Of a DNA stretch of 64,000 bases, positions 41,722 through 50,531 are shown piece after piece. Position 1 is the stretch's first letter. Each line of letters begins with the position of its first letter. The translations under genes were made by a program, and so were the position numbers. The stretch lies in NCBI RefSeq assembly GCF_025399795.1, contig NZ_JAODTZ010000012.1, positions 124,001 through 188,000 on the forward strand. Direction: 5' to 3'. The notes beneath the pieces are model-generated. The model was not told the DNA's origin. It was given only the letters and a program-made list of their open reading frames with translations, and ran no database searches. The DNA is from Streptomyces rhizosphaerihabitans (GTDB lineage Bacteria > Actinomycetota > Actinomycetes > Streptomycetales > Streptomycetaceae).

Positions 41722-41850
41722 ACCGCGAGTGATCAACGGCTTCGCTGCGATCCGCCGTGATGTGCTGCGATCCGTTGTGACCGAAGTGAATCCGCTGTGG
41801 GTTCGTCGCGATCGGTCGTGATCGGTCGTGATCGGACGGTGGCCGGGGCA
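41722..41850. repeat. direct repeats between convergent genes
   Basis: The 149-bp gap after the RNase is made of short direct repeats: GCTGCGATCCG appears twice near 41744 and 41763, and ATCGGTCGTG three times at about 41811-41834. No gene. Confidence 0.6.
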
Positions 41851-41887
41851 GCCGGAGGGCCGGTCCGGGTTCACCCGGGCCTCCGGC
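41851..41887. terminator. bidirectional hairpin
   Basis: GCCGGAGG (41851-41858) pairs with CCTCCGGC (41880-41887), and the inner CCGGG-TTCA-CCCGG continues the stem. It overlaps the last codons of the small membrane protein at 41871 and lies between it and the convergent RNase gene. Confidence 0.75.
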
Positions 41888-42077
41888 TCGCCGCGGCCGC
41901 GAAGAGCGCGACCGCCAGTACGAGCAGCGTGGCGCTCGCGTAGATCTCGTGACCGTCGAGGAAACCGAGCCGCTGCCCGAGTCCCCACCCGTGCGGTTCG
42001 CCGGTGATCTCCTGGACCAGACCGAGGACGCCCTGAACGAGGGCGACGAAACCGAGCACCTCCAGCAACTGCTTCAT
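41871..42077 (-). CDS. small membrane protein
   Basis: A 68-aa protein with two membrane helices (LLEVLGFVALVQGVLGLV and IYASATLLVLAVALFAAAA) joined by a polar loop (EITGEPHGWGLGQRLGFLDGHE). No family is recognised. The ATG at 42077 has GAGGG 8 bp upstream, and the codon use and compact helices suggest a genuine gene. It diverges from the sensor kinase at 42255. Confidence 0.7.
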   Translation of the reverse strand: MKQLLEVLGFVALVQGVLGLVQEITGEPHGWGLGQRLGFLDGHEIYASATLLVLAVALFAAAASRRPG

Positions 42078-42254
42078 GCGACGACCCTCGCCCCGCGGAC
42101 CCCCCGAGTACATCGGCCGCGGGGCGAGGCATGTCCGACCGAAGTCGCGGGCGTCGCGCCCTCGGCCGACGAAAGTCCGAGGCGGCCCGACTTTGGTCGG
42201 TGATGGGGCTCGCGGGGAGGTGGCGGCGGGTTCGGCTGCGTAGATTTGTCGACC

Positions 42255-43529
42255 GTGAGTGGTGACAATCCGGCGTCTGCGCCGCGTGACGTTCCGGCGC
42301 CGCCCCTGCCCGGCAGGCGCTGGCTGCTGCCGTCGGCCGTGGCCGCGGAACTCGACCCCGACGCCGAACGCGCGGGGCCCTCCGGCCGGCCGCGGCGCAC
42401 CGTGCGCGACTGGGTCGTCGACTTCGGCTGCTTCCTGCTGGCCGTCGCCATCGGAGTCGCGGCCGCGAACACCGTGACCGACGACCCGAACATCCCGCAC
42501 GGCCTCGCCGTCGCCGACCAACTGCTCGGCGCACTCGCCTGCGCGGCGGTCTGGCTGCGCCGACGGTGGCCGCTGGGCCTCGCCGTCGCCATGATCCCGG
42601 TCGGACTGGTCTCGAACACGGCGGGCGGTGCGGGTCTGGTCGCCCTCTTCACCCTCGCCGTGCACCGGCCCTTCCGGTACGTGGCCTGCGTCGCCGGTAT
42701 CCAGCTCGCGCTGCTCCCGGCGTTCTTCTGGCTGCGGCCCGACCCCGACCTGCCGTACCTCGCCGCCCTCGCCGTCACCGCGCTGCTCACCTCCGCGGTG
42801 GTCGGCTGGGGCATGTTCGTACGGTCCAAGCGCCAGCTCATGCTGAGTCTGCGGGACCGCGCGCGGCGGGCCGAGACAGAAGCGGCGCTGCGGGCCGAGC
42901 AGGCGCAGCGGCTCGCCCGTGAGGCGATCGCGCGCGAGATGCACGACGTGCTCGCCCACCGGCTCACGCTGCTGAGCGTGCACGCGGGAGCACTGGAGTT
43001 CCGGCCCGACGCTCCCCGGGAGGAGGTCGCCAGGGCCGCGGGGGTCATCCGGGAGAGTGCGCACGAGGCCTTGCAGGATCTGCGCGAGATCATCGGGGTG
43101 CTGCGGGCCGGGGAATCCGACGACGCGGGGCGGCCGCAACCGACGCTCGCGGCGCTCGACGGGCTGGTCGCCGAGTCACGCTCGGCGGGCGCGAAGGTCG
43201 TTCTCGACAACCGTGTCACCGACCCGGCCGCCGTGCCCGCGTCCGTCGGCCGCACCGCGTACCGCATCGCCCAGGAGGGGTTGACGAACGCCCGCAAGCA
43301 CGCGCCGGGAGCGGAGGTCACGGTGACGCTCCGGGGGGCCGCCGGAGACGGCCTGACCGTGACCGTCGCCCATCCGGCGCCGCCCGGTCCGGTGCCGAAG
43401 GTGCCGGGGTCCGGACAGGGGCTGATCGGGCTGACGGAACGGGCGACGCTGGCGGGCGGGCGGCTTGAGCACGGGGCGGTGGCGGGTGGGGGGTTTCGGA
43501 TTCGGGCGTGGTTGCCGTGGGGTGCGTGA
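42255..43529 (+). CDS. sensor histidine kinase (NarL type, HisKA_3)
   Basis: A 424-aa kinase: a disordered start, several membrane helices in about 55-190, a coiled linker (LSLRDRARRAETEAALRAEQ), the phospho-acceptor motif AIAREMHDVLAHRLTLLSVHAG and an ATPase domain (TAYRIAQEGLTNARKHAPGA as N-box, GSGQGLIGLTERATLAGGRL as G-box). The usual DxGxG segment between them is weak (VTVAHPAPPGP), as in many kinases of this group. I take the GTG at 42255; a TTG at 42246 is in frame. It pairs with the regulator at 43748. Confidence 0.9.
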   Translation: MSGDNPASAPRDVPAPPLPGRRWLLPSAVAAELDPDAERAGPSGRPRRTVRDWVVDFGCFLLAVAIGVAAANTVTDDPNIPHGLAVADQLLGALACAAVWLRRRWPLGLAVAMIPVGLVSNTAGGAGLVALFTLAVHRPFRYVACVAGIQLALLPAFFWLRPDPDLPYLAALAVTALLTSAVVGWGMFVRSKRQLMLSLRDRARRAETEAALRAEQAQRLAREAIAREMHDVLAHRLTLLSVHAGALEFRPDAPREEVARAAGVIRESAHEALQDLREIIGVLRAGESDDAGRPQPTLAALDGLVAESRSAGAKVVLDNRVTDPAAVPASVGRTAYRIAQEGLTNARKHAPGAEVTVTLRGAAGDGLTVTVAHPAPPGPVPKVPGSGQGLIGLTERATLAGGRLEHGAVAGGGFRIRAWLPWGA

Positions 43530-43572
43530 GGGTTCGCGTGCGGCCGTGGGGTGCGTGAGAGTTCGCGTGCGG
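43515..43572 (+). repeat. 29-bp duplication across the kinase stop codon
   Basis: A 29-bp unit (CCGTGGGGTGCGTGAG and onward) stands at 43515-43543 and 43544-43572 with one difference. The stop codon TGA (43527-43529) is in the first copy. The remaining gap to the regulator (218 bp in all) has no gene with its own start. Confidence 0.8.
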
Positions 43573-43747
43573 CCTTCGGGTGCGGGTTCGTCGCGGCCCC
43601 CGGGTGCGCGGGCGGCCGCGGGCCCCGCTCGGACCCTCCGGAGTTCGACGAGCGGGTCCGAGGCGGGTTCGAGGCGGAGCCGCAGGGTGGGCCGGGCAGG
43701 GGCGCCGGGGGCGACGAACTGCTGAGGGAGCTGGTTGGGTGGGGTTC

Positions 43748-44419
43748 ATGACTGCGATTCGGCTGCTGCTCGTCGACGACGATCCCTTGGTGAGAGCCGG
43801 GCTGGCGCTCATGTTGGGCGGCGCCGCGGATGTCGAGATCGTCGGTGAGGCCGCCGACGGCAGTGAGGTGGAGGAACTCGTCGACCGCACCCGGCCCGAC
43901 GTCGTCCTGATGGACATCAGGATGCCGGGCGTCGACGGGCTGACCGCCACCGAGCGGCTGCGCCGACGCGAGGAGGCGCCCCAGGTCGTGGTCCTGACGA
44001 CCTTTCACGCCGACGAGCAGGTGCTGCGCGCGCTGCGTGCGGGCGCGGCCGGATTCGTCCTCAAGGACACACCGCCCGCGGAGATCCTGGCGGCGGTACG
44101 CCGGGTCGCGGCCGGAGACCCGGTGCTGTCGCCCACCGTCACCCGCCAGTTGATGGAGCACGCCGCGGGTTCCGCCCTCGACACCCGCAGATCCGGCGCC
44201 CGTTCACGGACGGCCGTCCTGAACGAGCGTGAGCGCGAGGTCGCCGTCGCGGTCGGCCGGGGCGGTTCGAACGCGGAGATCGCCGCCGAACTGTTCATGA
44301 GCGTCGCCACGGTCAAGACCCATGTCTCCCGCATCCTCGCCAAGCTCGGCCTCAACAACCGTGTGCAGATCGCGTTGCTGACGTACGACGCCGGAATGCT
44401 GGAGGGGGACGGGCACTGA
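43748..44419 (+). CDS. NarL/LuxR-family response regulator
   Basis: A 223-aa regulator: receiver with LLLVDDDPLVRAGL, Asp56 (VVLMDIRMPGVDG), Lys in GFVLKDTPPAEI, and a LuxR helix-turn-helix (LNEREREVAVAVGRGGSNAE, then FMSVATVKTHVSRILAKLGL). The ATG at 43748 lies 218 bp downstream of the kinase, further than usual for such pairs. It is probably the partner of the kinase at 42255. Confidence 0.93.
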   Translation: MTAIRLLLVDDDPLVRAGLALMLGGAADVEIVGEAADGSEVEELVDRTRPDVVLMDIRMPGVDGLTATERLRRREEAPQVVVLTTFHADEQVLRALRAGAAGFVLKDTPPAEILAAVRRVAAGDPVLSPTVTRQLMEHAAGSALDTRRSGARSRTAVLNEREREVAVAVGRGGSNAEIAAELFMSVATVKTHVSRILAKLGLNNRVQIALLTYDAGMLEGDGH

Positions 44420-44461
44420 TCGGGACCCTCGCGCGTTCGATCGGTAACGGGAGGGGAAGTC

Positions 44462-45637
44462 GTGATCGATCTGGGGAAGTACGGAGCGCGGTTCAACGAG
44501 AACCCGCATCCGGTCTATGCCGAGTTACGCGCACTCGGTCCCGTGCACCGGGTGCGGTTGCCGCCGCCGGACGCGTCCCACGAGACCTGGCTCGTCGTCG
44601 GTCACGAGGAGGCGCGGGCCGCGCTCGCCGACCCGAGGCTCGCCAAGGACACGGACAAAATAGGGGTCACGTTCTACGACGAACAGTTGATCGGCAAGCA
44701 TCTGCTGGTCGCCGACCCGCCACAGCACACCCGGCTGCGGACGCTCATCGCGGGCGAGTTCACCGGCCGGCGGGTCGCGGCACTGCGCCCGCGGATCCAG
44801 GAGATCACCGATGAGCTGCTCGATGCGATGCTGCCGAGCGGACGCGCCGACCTCGTCGAGGCGTTCGCCTATCCGCTCCCGCTGACCGTCATCTGCGAGC
44901 TGCTCGGGGTGCCCGAGCCCGACCGGGCCGCCTTCCGCGCGCTGTCCACGGAGACGGTCGCGCCCACCAGCGCCGAGAACGAGTACCAGGCCTTCGTTCA
45001 ACTTGCCGCCTATCTGAGCGACTTGATCGAGGACAAGCGGTGCGCGGGTCCCACGGACGACCTGCTCAGCAGTCTCATCCGCACCACGGCGCAGGACGGT
45101 GACCGGCTCTCGTCGCAGGAACTGCGCGGCATGGCGTTCCTGCTCCTCGTCGCCGGGCACGAGACGACGGTCAACCTGATCTCCGGCGCGGTCCGGGCCC
45201 TGCTCGGGCACCCCGACCAACTCGCGTCGGTGCGGGCGGACATGACACTCCTCGACGGCGCCATCGAGGAAACCCTGCGCTACGAGGGGCCGGTGGAGAA
45301 CGCGACCTTCCGCTATGCCCTGGAGCCGCTGGACATCGGTGGCACGGCGATCGCGTCCGGGGAAGAGGTGATGATCGGCCTCACCGCGGCCGACCGTGAC
45401 GGCGTGCGGTATCCGGCGCCCGACCGCTTCGACATCCGGCGCGAGACCCGCGGCCATCTCGCCTTCGGGCACGGCATCCACTACTGTCTGGGCGCGCCGC
45501 TGGCCCGGCTCGAAGCCCAAGTGGCTCTCCGCTCACTGCTGGAGCGGTGCCCGGACCTGGCGCTCGACGGACCGCCGAGCGGCTGGCTGCCCGGCATGCT
45601 GATGCGAGGCGTGCGCCGTATGCCGGTGCGCTGGTGA
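44462..45637 (+). CDS. cytochrome P450
   Basis: A 391-aa bacterial class I P450. The I-helix motif is LLLVAGHETTVNLI, the K-helix ExxR is in EETLRYEGP and the haem-binding loop FGHGIHYCLGAPLARLEA puts the thiolate at Cys342. It needs ferredoxin and ferredoxin reductase, which are not nearby. The sequence is of the CYP105/CYP107 type, typical for hydroxylating macrolides, polyketides or xenobiotics. GGGAGGGG precedes the GTG at 44462. It begins 42 bp after the response regulator and may be in its operon. Confidence 0.94.
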   Translation: MIDLGKYGARFNENPHPVYAELRALGPVHRVRLPPPDASHETWLVVGHEEARAALADPRLAKDTDKIGVTFYDEQLIGKHLLVADPPQHTRLRTLIAGEFTGRRVAALRPRIQEITDELLDAMLPSGRADLVEAFAYPLPLTVICELLGVPEPDRAAFRALSTETVAPTSAENEYQAFVQLAAYLSDLIEDKRCAGPTDDLLSSLIRTTAQDGDRLSSQELRGMAFLLLVAGHETTVNLISGAVRALLGHPDQLASVRADMTLLDGAIEETLRYEGPVENATFRYALEPLDIGGTAIASGEEVMIGLTAADRDGVRYPAPDRFDIRRETRGHLAFGHGIHYCLGAPLARLEAQVALRSLLERCPDLALDGPPSGWLPGMLMRGVRRMPVRW

Positions 45638-45668
45638 GCGGCCCGGTGCCGCGTGAGGAGCGTCGACC

Positions 45669-46160
45669 GTGCTGCGTACGGCGGAGATCACCGCGGAGCT
45701 GACCGGCCTGGAGGACTCCCACCAGCTCTATTGGCGCTCCCGGTTGGAGTTCAGCCTCGACTGCTTCATCTGTGAACGGACCGGTCGGACGACGGTGTTC
45801 GAGCGCGGGGCCGAACAGGCACTGTGCTCCGGCAGCCGCAGTGGATTCAAGCGCCACCACACCGCCGCCAGGATCGCGGGGTTCGACACGACGAGCGGCC
45901 GCGAGCGGCTGGCGGTCCGGGCCCTGGTCGACTTCTGGTGGGCGCCCTTCACCGATACCCGGGACGGCCGGAAGGCCGCCGCGCCCACCAGCCACCCCTG
46001 GGTGCGGTTGTATCTCGCCTATCACTGCCCGGAGGCGAAGGAGTCGGGCACCGACAGCATCCAGACCAACCTGGTGCGGCCGTACCGGCTGACGTGCAAG
46101 CACTGCGACCGGCTGCTCGGCGTCGACACGGAGACCCCGGCCGTACGGCTCCTCGGATGA
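45669..46160 (+). CDS. conserved hypothetical protein with two CxxC-type motifs
   Basis: A 163-aa protein that I cannot name. Two cysteine pairs (LDCFICER near residue 35 and LTCKHCDRLLG near 145) could hold a zinc. The centre has a WWAPF and HPWVRLYLAYHCPE segment with aromatic residues. GAGGAG stands about 9 bp before the GTG at 45669, 31 bp after the P450 stop, so it is likely co-transcribed with the P450. Confidence 0.75.
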   Translation: MLRTAEITAELTGLEDSHQLYWRSRLEFSLDCFICERTGRTTVFERGAEQALCSGSRSGFKRHHTAARIAGFDTTSGRERLAVRALVDFWWAPFTDTRDGRKAAAPTSHPWVRLYLAYHCPEAKESGTDSIQTNLVRPYRLTCKHCDRLLGVDTETPAVRLLG

Positions 46161-46377
46161 GGGACGGCGCGGCCGGGGGTTCGTGACTGACTGGTCCGAG
46201 GTTGCAGCCGGCTGCCGGCCGTGTCGTTCCCGGGCAGCCCGGCCGTATCACCGGGCCGCCCGGCCGCACTCGTGGGTCACCGGGTCGTACGACTCGGCCG
46301 CCCAGTCCTGGTTGTGGGGCACCCGGTCGTGATCCGGGGCCTCGCGGCCGTGTTTCCGACGCCGTGCCCGCCCCGTC

Positions 46378-47391
46378 TCAGTGCCGGCCGCCCGGGATCT
46401 CCGCCGGTGAGACCGGGCGGCGCTCGCGCCGGGACAGCTCGCAGGCCTCGGCGATGCGCAGCGCCTCCAGTGCCTCACGGCCGTCGCAGGGGTTGGCGCG
46501 CTCGCCGCGGACCACCTCGACGAAGGCGGCGAGCTCCGCCTCGTAGGCGGGGCCGAAACGTTCCAGGAAGCCCATCCACGGCTTGTCCGCGGGCGGCGGT
46601 CCCGCCGGTTCGGTCGAGGCGATCGGCGTACGGTCGTCCAGGCCGACGGCGATCTGGTCCAGTTCGCCGGAGAGCTCCATGCGGACGTCGTAGCCCGCGC
46701 CGTTCATCCGGGTGGCGGTCGCCGTCGCGAGCATGCCGTCGTCGAACGTGAGGACGGCCGCGCCGGTGTCGATGTCACCCGCCTCGCGGAACATCGCGGG
46801 CCCGGCGTCGGAGCCGGTCGCGTACACCTGGACGACCTCGCGGCCGCTGACCCAGCGCAGCATGTCGAAGTCGTGGATCAGACAGTCGCGGTAGAGCCCG
46901 CCGGAGAGCGGGAGGTAGCCGGCCGGGGGCGGCGCCTGGTCCGAGGTCATCGCGCGTATGGTGTGCAGCCGGCCGAGCCGGCCCGAGCGCACCGCCTCGC
47001 GGGCCGCCGTGTAGCCCACGTCGAAGCGACGCTGGAAGCCCATCTGCAGAACCGTTCCGGCGGCGTCGACCTCGGTGAGCGCGGACAGCGTCGCCGCCAG
47101 GTCGAGGGCTATGGGCTTCTCGCAGAAGACCGGGAGTCCGGAGCGTGCTGCCCGACCGATCAGTTCGGAGTGCGCCGAAGTGGCGGCGGTGATGACCACC
47201 GCGTCCACACCCCAGGTGAAGATCTCGTTCACGCTGGGCGCCGCCGTCGCGCCCAGCCGGTCCGCCAGTCGCTGGGCCCGTGCGGGGTCCGCGTCCGTGA
47301 CGATGAGAGAGCCGCCGACCTCACGGTGACGGCTGAGAGTGGTCGCATGAAATGTGCCGATACGACCCGCTCCGATAAGTCCGATGCGCAT
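46378..47391 (-). CDS. Gfo/Idh/MocA oxidoreductase (inositol 2-dehydrogenase-like)
   Basis: A 337-aa NAD(P)-dependent dehydrogenase. The Rossmann loop is IGLIGAGRIGTFHA at the start, the catalytic lysine is in VFCEKPIALD, and the substrate-binding His/Asp are in RDCLIHDFDMLRWV. The sequence is closest to inositol 2-dehydrogenases (IolG). It would oxidise inositol or a related cyclitol or sugar. It diverges from a GntR regulator; the palindrome between them likely controls it. Confidence 0.9.
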   Translation of the reverse strand: MRIGLIGAGRIGTFHATTLSRHREVGGSLIVTDADPARAQRLADRLGATAAPSVNEIFTWGVDAVVITAATSAHSELIGRAARSGLPVFCEKPIALDLAATLSALTEVDAAGTVLQMGFQRRFDVGYTAAREAVRSGRLGRLHTIRAMTSDQAPPPAGYLPLSGGLYRDCLIHDFDMLRWVSGREVVQVYATGSDAGPAMFREAGDIDTGAAVLTFDDGMLATATATRMNGAGYDVRMELSGELDQIAVGLDDRTPIASTEPAGPPPADKPWMGFLERFGPAYEAELAAFVEVVRGERANPCDGREALEALRIAEACELSRRERRPVSPAEIPGGRH

Positions 47392-47431
47392 GGGAACAAA
47401 CTGAAGGCCGACCCATCATGCTGTCAATGGT

Positions 47432-47443
47432 TTGTCCGGACAA
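47432..47443. promoter_or_regulatory. TTGTCCGGACAA palindrome, likely GntR operator
   Basis: A perfect 12-bp palindrome, typical of GntR/HutC operators, lies 40 bp upstream of the Gfo/Idh start and 49 bp before the GntR start. Confidence 0.75.
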
Positions 47444-47492
47444 TCGAACTTCACAACTTCCCGTCAACATCTCCCGGAGCTACGCTCGAGCC

Positions 47493-48257
47493 GTGGCCAA
47501 ACCAGATGTGGATCCGACCGTGTCGCTCCAGCTCAGCGTCGACCGCAGCAGCCCGGTCCCGCTCTACTTCCAGCTGTCGCAGCAACTCGAGGCGGCCATC
47601 GAGCACGGAGCACTGACCCCGGGCAGCCTCCTCGGCAACGAGATCGAGCTCGCCGCGCGGCTCGGCCTGTCCCGCCCCACGGTCCGCCAGGCCATCCAGT
47701 CCCTCGTCGACAAGGGCCTGCTCGTACGGCGCCGAGGCGTCGGCACCCAGGTCGTGCACAGCCAGGTCAAGCGCCCCCTGGAACTCAGCAGCCTCTACGA
47801 CGACCTGGAATCGGCGGGCCAGCGCCCCGCGACCCAGGTGGTCCTCAACACCGTCGAGCCGGCGTCCACCGAGGTCGCGGCCGCCCTCGGGGTGGCCGAG
47901 GGCAGCGAGGTCCACCGTGTCGAGCGGCTGCGTCTCGCGCACGGTGAGCCGATGGCGTACCTCTGCAACTTCCTGCCCCCCAAGCTGCTGGAGCTCGACA
48001 GCGACCGTATGGAGGCCACCGGCCTGTACCGGCTGATGCGCGGCGCCGGCATCACCCTCCACAGCGCCCGCCAGTCCGTCGGTGCCCGCGCGGCCAGCGC
48101 GGACGAGGGCGAGCGGCTCGGTGAGCCGGCCGGGGCTCCCGTGCTCACCATGCAGCGCACCACCTTCGACGACACCGGCCGCGCCGTCGAGTTCGGCTCC
48201 CACATCTACCGCGCCTCGCGCTACTCCTTCGAGTTCCAGCTCCTCGTACGACCCTGA
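47493..48257 (+). CDS. GntR-family regulator, HutC subfamily (UTRA domain)
   Basis: A 254-aa regulator: GntR winged helix at about 20-85 (LYFQLSQQLEAAIEHGALTPGSLL, then ARLGLSRPTVRQAIQSLVDKGLLVRRRGVGTQV) and a UTRA effector domain (LELSSLYDDLESAGQRPATQVV onwards). The GTG at 47493 is preferred; the frame reaches back to 47418 across the palindrome. It likely represses itself and the divergent dehydrogenase, with an inositol or sugar-related ligand as inducer. Confidence 0.9.
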   Translation: MAKPDVDPTVSLQLSVDRSSPVPLYFQLSQQLEAAIEHGALTPGSLLGNEIELAARLGLSRPTVRQAIQSLVDKGLLVRRRGVGTQVVHSQVKRPLELSSLYDDLESAGQRPATQVVLNTVEPASTEVAAALGVAEGSEVHRVERLRLAHGEPMAYLCNFLPPKLLELDSDRMEATGLYRLMRGAGITLHSARQSVGARAASADEGERLGEPAGAPVLTMQRTTFDDTGRAVEFGSHIYRASRYSFEFQLLVRP

Positions 48258-48304
48258 TCTCCCTGCGACCCTGTCGCGGCCCCTTCGACGGCCGACCGCG
48301 GTAT

Positions 48305-48637
48305 GTGGCCGCCGCACGGGCAGCCGGACTGGGTGTTGTGTTCATCACCCACAATCCGCATCACGTCTGCCGGGTCGGAGATCGTTTCGTCCTGCTGAAG
48401 CGCGGCACCATGTCGGGCAGCGACCCTCTGGACGGGATCACGCCGGACGAGCTCACCCGCCGGATGGCGGGCGGAAGCGAGCTGGACGACCTGCGGTACG
48501 AGTTCGAGAACCGTGCCGTGCGAGGGGCGCGGGGTCGTGACCCGTACGGCTCCGCAGGCCGGCCGGGACCGGCCACAGGCGGCGCACGGGTCACATACGT
48601 CCCGGCGCTTCCACGGTGCGGCCCCGGTGCGGCGTAG
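48305..48637 (+). pseudogene. C-terminal stub of a sugar ABC-transporter ATPase
   Basis: The frame reads ARAAGLGVVFITHNPHHVCRVGDRFVLLKRGTM, then ITPDELTRRMAGGSELDDL. This matches the last 60-odd residues of a ribose/xylose-type ATPase, with the H-loop histidine, and nothing before it. The Walker A, Q-loop, signature and Walker B motifs, and the permease and binding protein, are absent. The position between the GntR gene and the ROK kinase is where a sugar ABC transporter would stand, so a deletion removed it. Confidence 0.85.
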
Positions 48638-48652
48638 GGCAGAATCGGCGCG

Positions 48653-49837
48653 ATGAGCACCTACCGCGACGCGCTGCCCCGAGCTCTCGGCTCCGCTCGA
48701 GCAGGGGGTACCCCCATCGGCTCCGCGCGGGCCACCGTCCTGCGGACCGTGGGGACACGCGAGCGCCGTTCCCATCTCACGGCACCCCGAGTGCCCACCG
48801 TCGGCATCGACATCGGTGGCACGAAGGTGATGGCGGGCGTCGTGGACGCCGACGGCAACATCCTGGAGAAGGTCCGCGCCGAGACGCCGGACAAGTCCAA
48901 GAGCCCCAGGGTCGTCGAGGACACCATCGTCGAACTGGTGCTGGACCTCTCCGACCGGCACGACGTGCACGCCGTCGGCATCGGCGCGGCCGGCTGGGTC
49001 GACGCCGAGCGCAGCCGCATCCTGTTCGCCCCCCACCTGTCCTGGCGCAACGAACCGCTGCGCGACCGCCTCGCCGGGCGGCTCGCGGTGCCCGTCCTGG
49101 TCGACAACGACGCCAACGCCGCCGCCTGGGCCGAGTGGCGCTTCGGCGCCGGGCGCGGCGAGGACCACCTCGTGATGATCACGCTCGGGACCGGTATCGG
49201 GGGCGCGATCCTGGAGGACGGCCAGGTCAAGCGCGGCAAGTTCGGTGTCGCCGGCGAGTTCGGCCATATGCAGGTCGTGCCCGGCGGACACCGCTGCCCG
49301 TGCGGCAACCGCGGCTGCTGGGAGCAGTACAGCTCCGGAAACGCGCTGGTCCGCGAGGCCCGCGAACTCGCCGCGGCCGACTCCCCGGTGGCGTACGGGA
49401 TCATCGAGCACGTCAAGGGCAACATCGGGGAGATCACCGGCCCGATGATCACCGAGCTGGCCCGCGAGGGCGACGCCATGTGCGTCGAACTCCTCCAGGA
49501 CATCGGTCAGTGGCTCGGCGTCGGCATCGCCAACCTGGCCGCCGCCCTGGACCCCTCCTGCTTCGTCATCGGCGGCGGCGTCAGCGCGGCCGACGACCTG
49601 CTGATCGGCCCCGCCCGAGAGGCCTTCCGCCGGCACCTCACGGGCCGCGGCTACCGCCCCGAGGCGCGGATCGCGCGCGCCCAGCTCGGACCCGAGGCGG
49701 GCATGGTCGGCGCCGCCGACCTCGCGCGTCTCGTCGCCCGCCGTTTCCGGCGTGCCAAGCGGCGCCGCGTGGAGCGCTACGAGCGGTACGAGCGCTACGC
49801 CGAGTCCCGTCGCACGACGCAGCAGGAGTCGCGGTGA
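48653..49837 (+). CDS. ROK-family sugar kinase (glucokinase-like)
   Basis: A 394-aa ROK kinase. The ATP-binding motif VGIDIGGTKVMAGVVD, the catalytic-Asp loop VLVDNDANAAAWAEWRFGAG, and the ROK zinc motif HRCPCGNRGCWEQYSSG are intact; the second glycine motif is CFVIGGGVSAADDLL. About 50 residues precede the first motif; they are encoded partly by a GC-palindromic mini-repeat (48680-48716) and are absent from normal ROK kinases. The C-terminus has a repeated basic tail (RRRVERYERYERYAESRR). The stop overlaps the next gene. Confidence 0.92.
   Translation: MSTYRDALPRALGSARAGGTPIGSARATVLRTVGTRERRSHLTAPRVPTVGIDIGGTKVMAGVVDADGNILEKVRAETPDKSKSPRVVEDTIVELVLDLSDRHDVHAVGIGAAGWVDAERSRILFAPHLSWRNEPLRDRLAGRLAVPVLVDNDANAAAWAEWRFGAGRGEDHLVMITLGTGIGGAILEDGQVKRGKFGVAGEFGHMQVVPGGHRCPCGNRGCWEQYSSGNALVREARELAAADSPVAYGIIEHVKGNIGEITGPMITELAREGDAMCVELLQDIGQWLGVGIANLAAALDPSCFVIGGGVSAADDLLIGPAREAFRRHLTGRGYRPEARIARAQLGPEAGMVGAADLARLVARRFRRAKRRRVERYERYERYAESRRTTQQESR
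48680..48716. repeat. palindromic mini-repeat inside the ROK kinase gene
   Basis: CGAGCTCTCGGCTCCGCTCG leads to AGCAGGGGGTACCCCCA; GGGGGTACCCCC is a perfect palindrome and GAGC/GCTC pairs enclose the first half. It is translated in frame as a 12-residue linker in the kinase N-terminus. The sequence type is the same as in the arsC insert. Confidence 0.7.
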
Positions 49838-50418
49838 CGGCCTCGCTCCCGCGTCAGGCGTCGTCGTCTCCGGACGAGCCGCGGCGTCCGCCGGAGGACC
49901 CGCGCCACAAGTTCCGCCGCCGCGCTCTGACCCTGCTGATCATCGTGCTGCTCATCGGCGTACCGGCCGGCTACCTGGTGATCTCCGCCGACCAGAGCCG
50001 CAACAGCGGCAAGGACAAGGAGGCGAAGTACTCGGCGACCGGCCTCACCTCGGGCTGGCCCTCGCGCGTCCAGCGCCGTCTCTACCAGGTGCCCATCCCC
50101 GGCAACGCCACCGACGTCGCGTACTACGAGACGAACAACTGGAAGACCAGCCGGCTGTACGTCCAGTTCAGCACCACCCAGGCAGGTCTCGACCAGTTCT
50201 TCAAGGGCGTCGGCACCACCCGCGCCGCCCTGAAGAGGGACCACATCACCATCAGCGAGCGCAATCAGAAGGTCGTCGGCTGGGAAATCACCGGCCCCGG
50301 TCCCTGGTGGGGACTCGGCCACGACCAGAAGGACCCCGCGCCCACCCAGGACATCGTCGTGAACGGTTCCGTGCCCGGCCACCCCATGGTGTACGTCGTC
50401 TCGCGCACGATCCCGTAG
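49834..50418 (+). CDS. membrane-anchored hypothetical protein
   Basis: A 194-aa protein: a Pro/Arg-rich cytoplasmic head, one membrane helix (ALTLLIIVLLIGVPAGYLVI, about 31-50) and an external domain of about 130 residues rich in aromatic residues (VAYYETNNWKTSRLYVQFSTT, WEITGPGPWWGLGHDQ). No family is recognised. The GTG at 49834 overlaps the ROK kinase stop (GTGA), which supports joint expression. Confidence 0.8.
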   Translation: MTASLPRQASSSPDEPRRPPEDPRHKFRRRALTLLIIVLLIGVPAGYLVISADQSRNSGKDKEAKYSATGLTSGWPSRVQRRLYQVPIPGNATDVAYYETNNWKTSRLYVQFSTTQAGLDQFFKGVGTTRAALKRDHITISERNQKVVGWEITGPGPWWGLGHDQKDPAPTQDIVVNGSVPGHPMVYVVSRTIP

Positions 50419-50531
50419 CCCGGCCCACCGGGTCCGCGTCCGCCCGGCGCGGTCGTGGGAGCCGATTGTCAGACCCCGCCCGTAGAGTCGAAGACAACTG
50501 ATTCGACCGAGGGCGGGAGGTGACCGGGCGT

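Noticed and set aside
41065-42077. Barstar-like inhibitor next to the RNase
   Set aside because: The only small frame nearby encodes a two-helix membrane protein without barstar features.
44420-46160. A P450-centred biosynthetic cluster
   Set aside because: There is no PKS, NRPS, terpene synthase or ferredoxin nearby; the P450 stands with a regulator and one unknown protein only.
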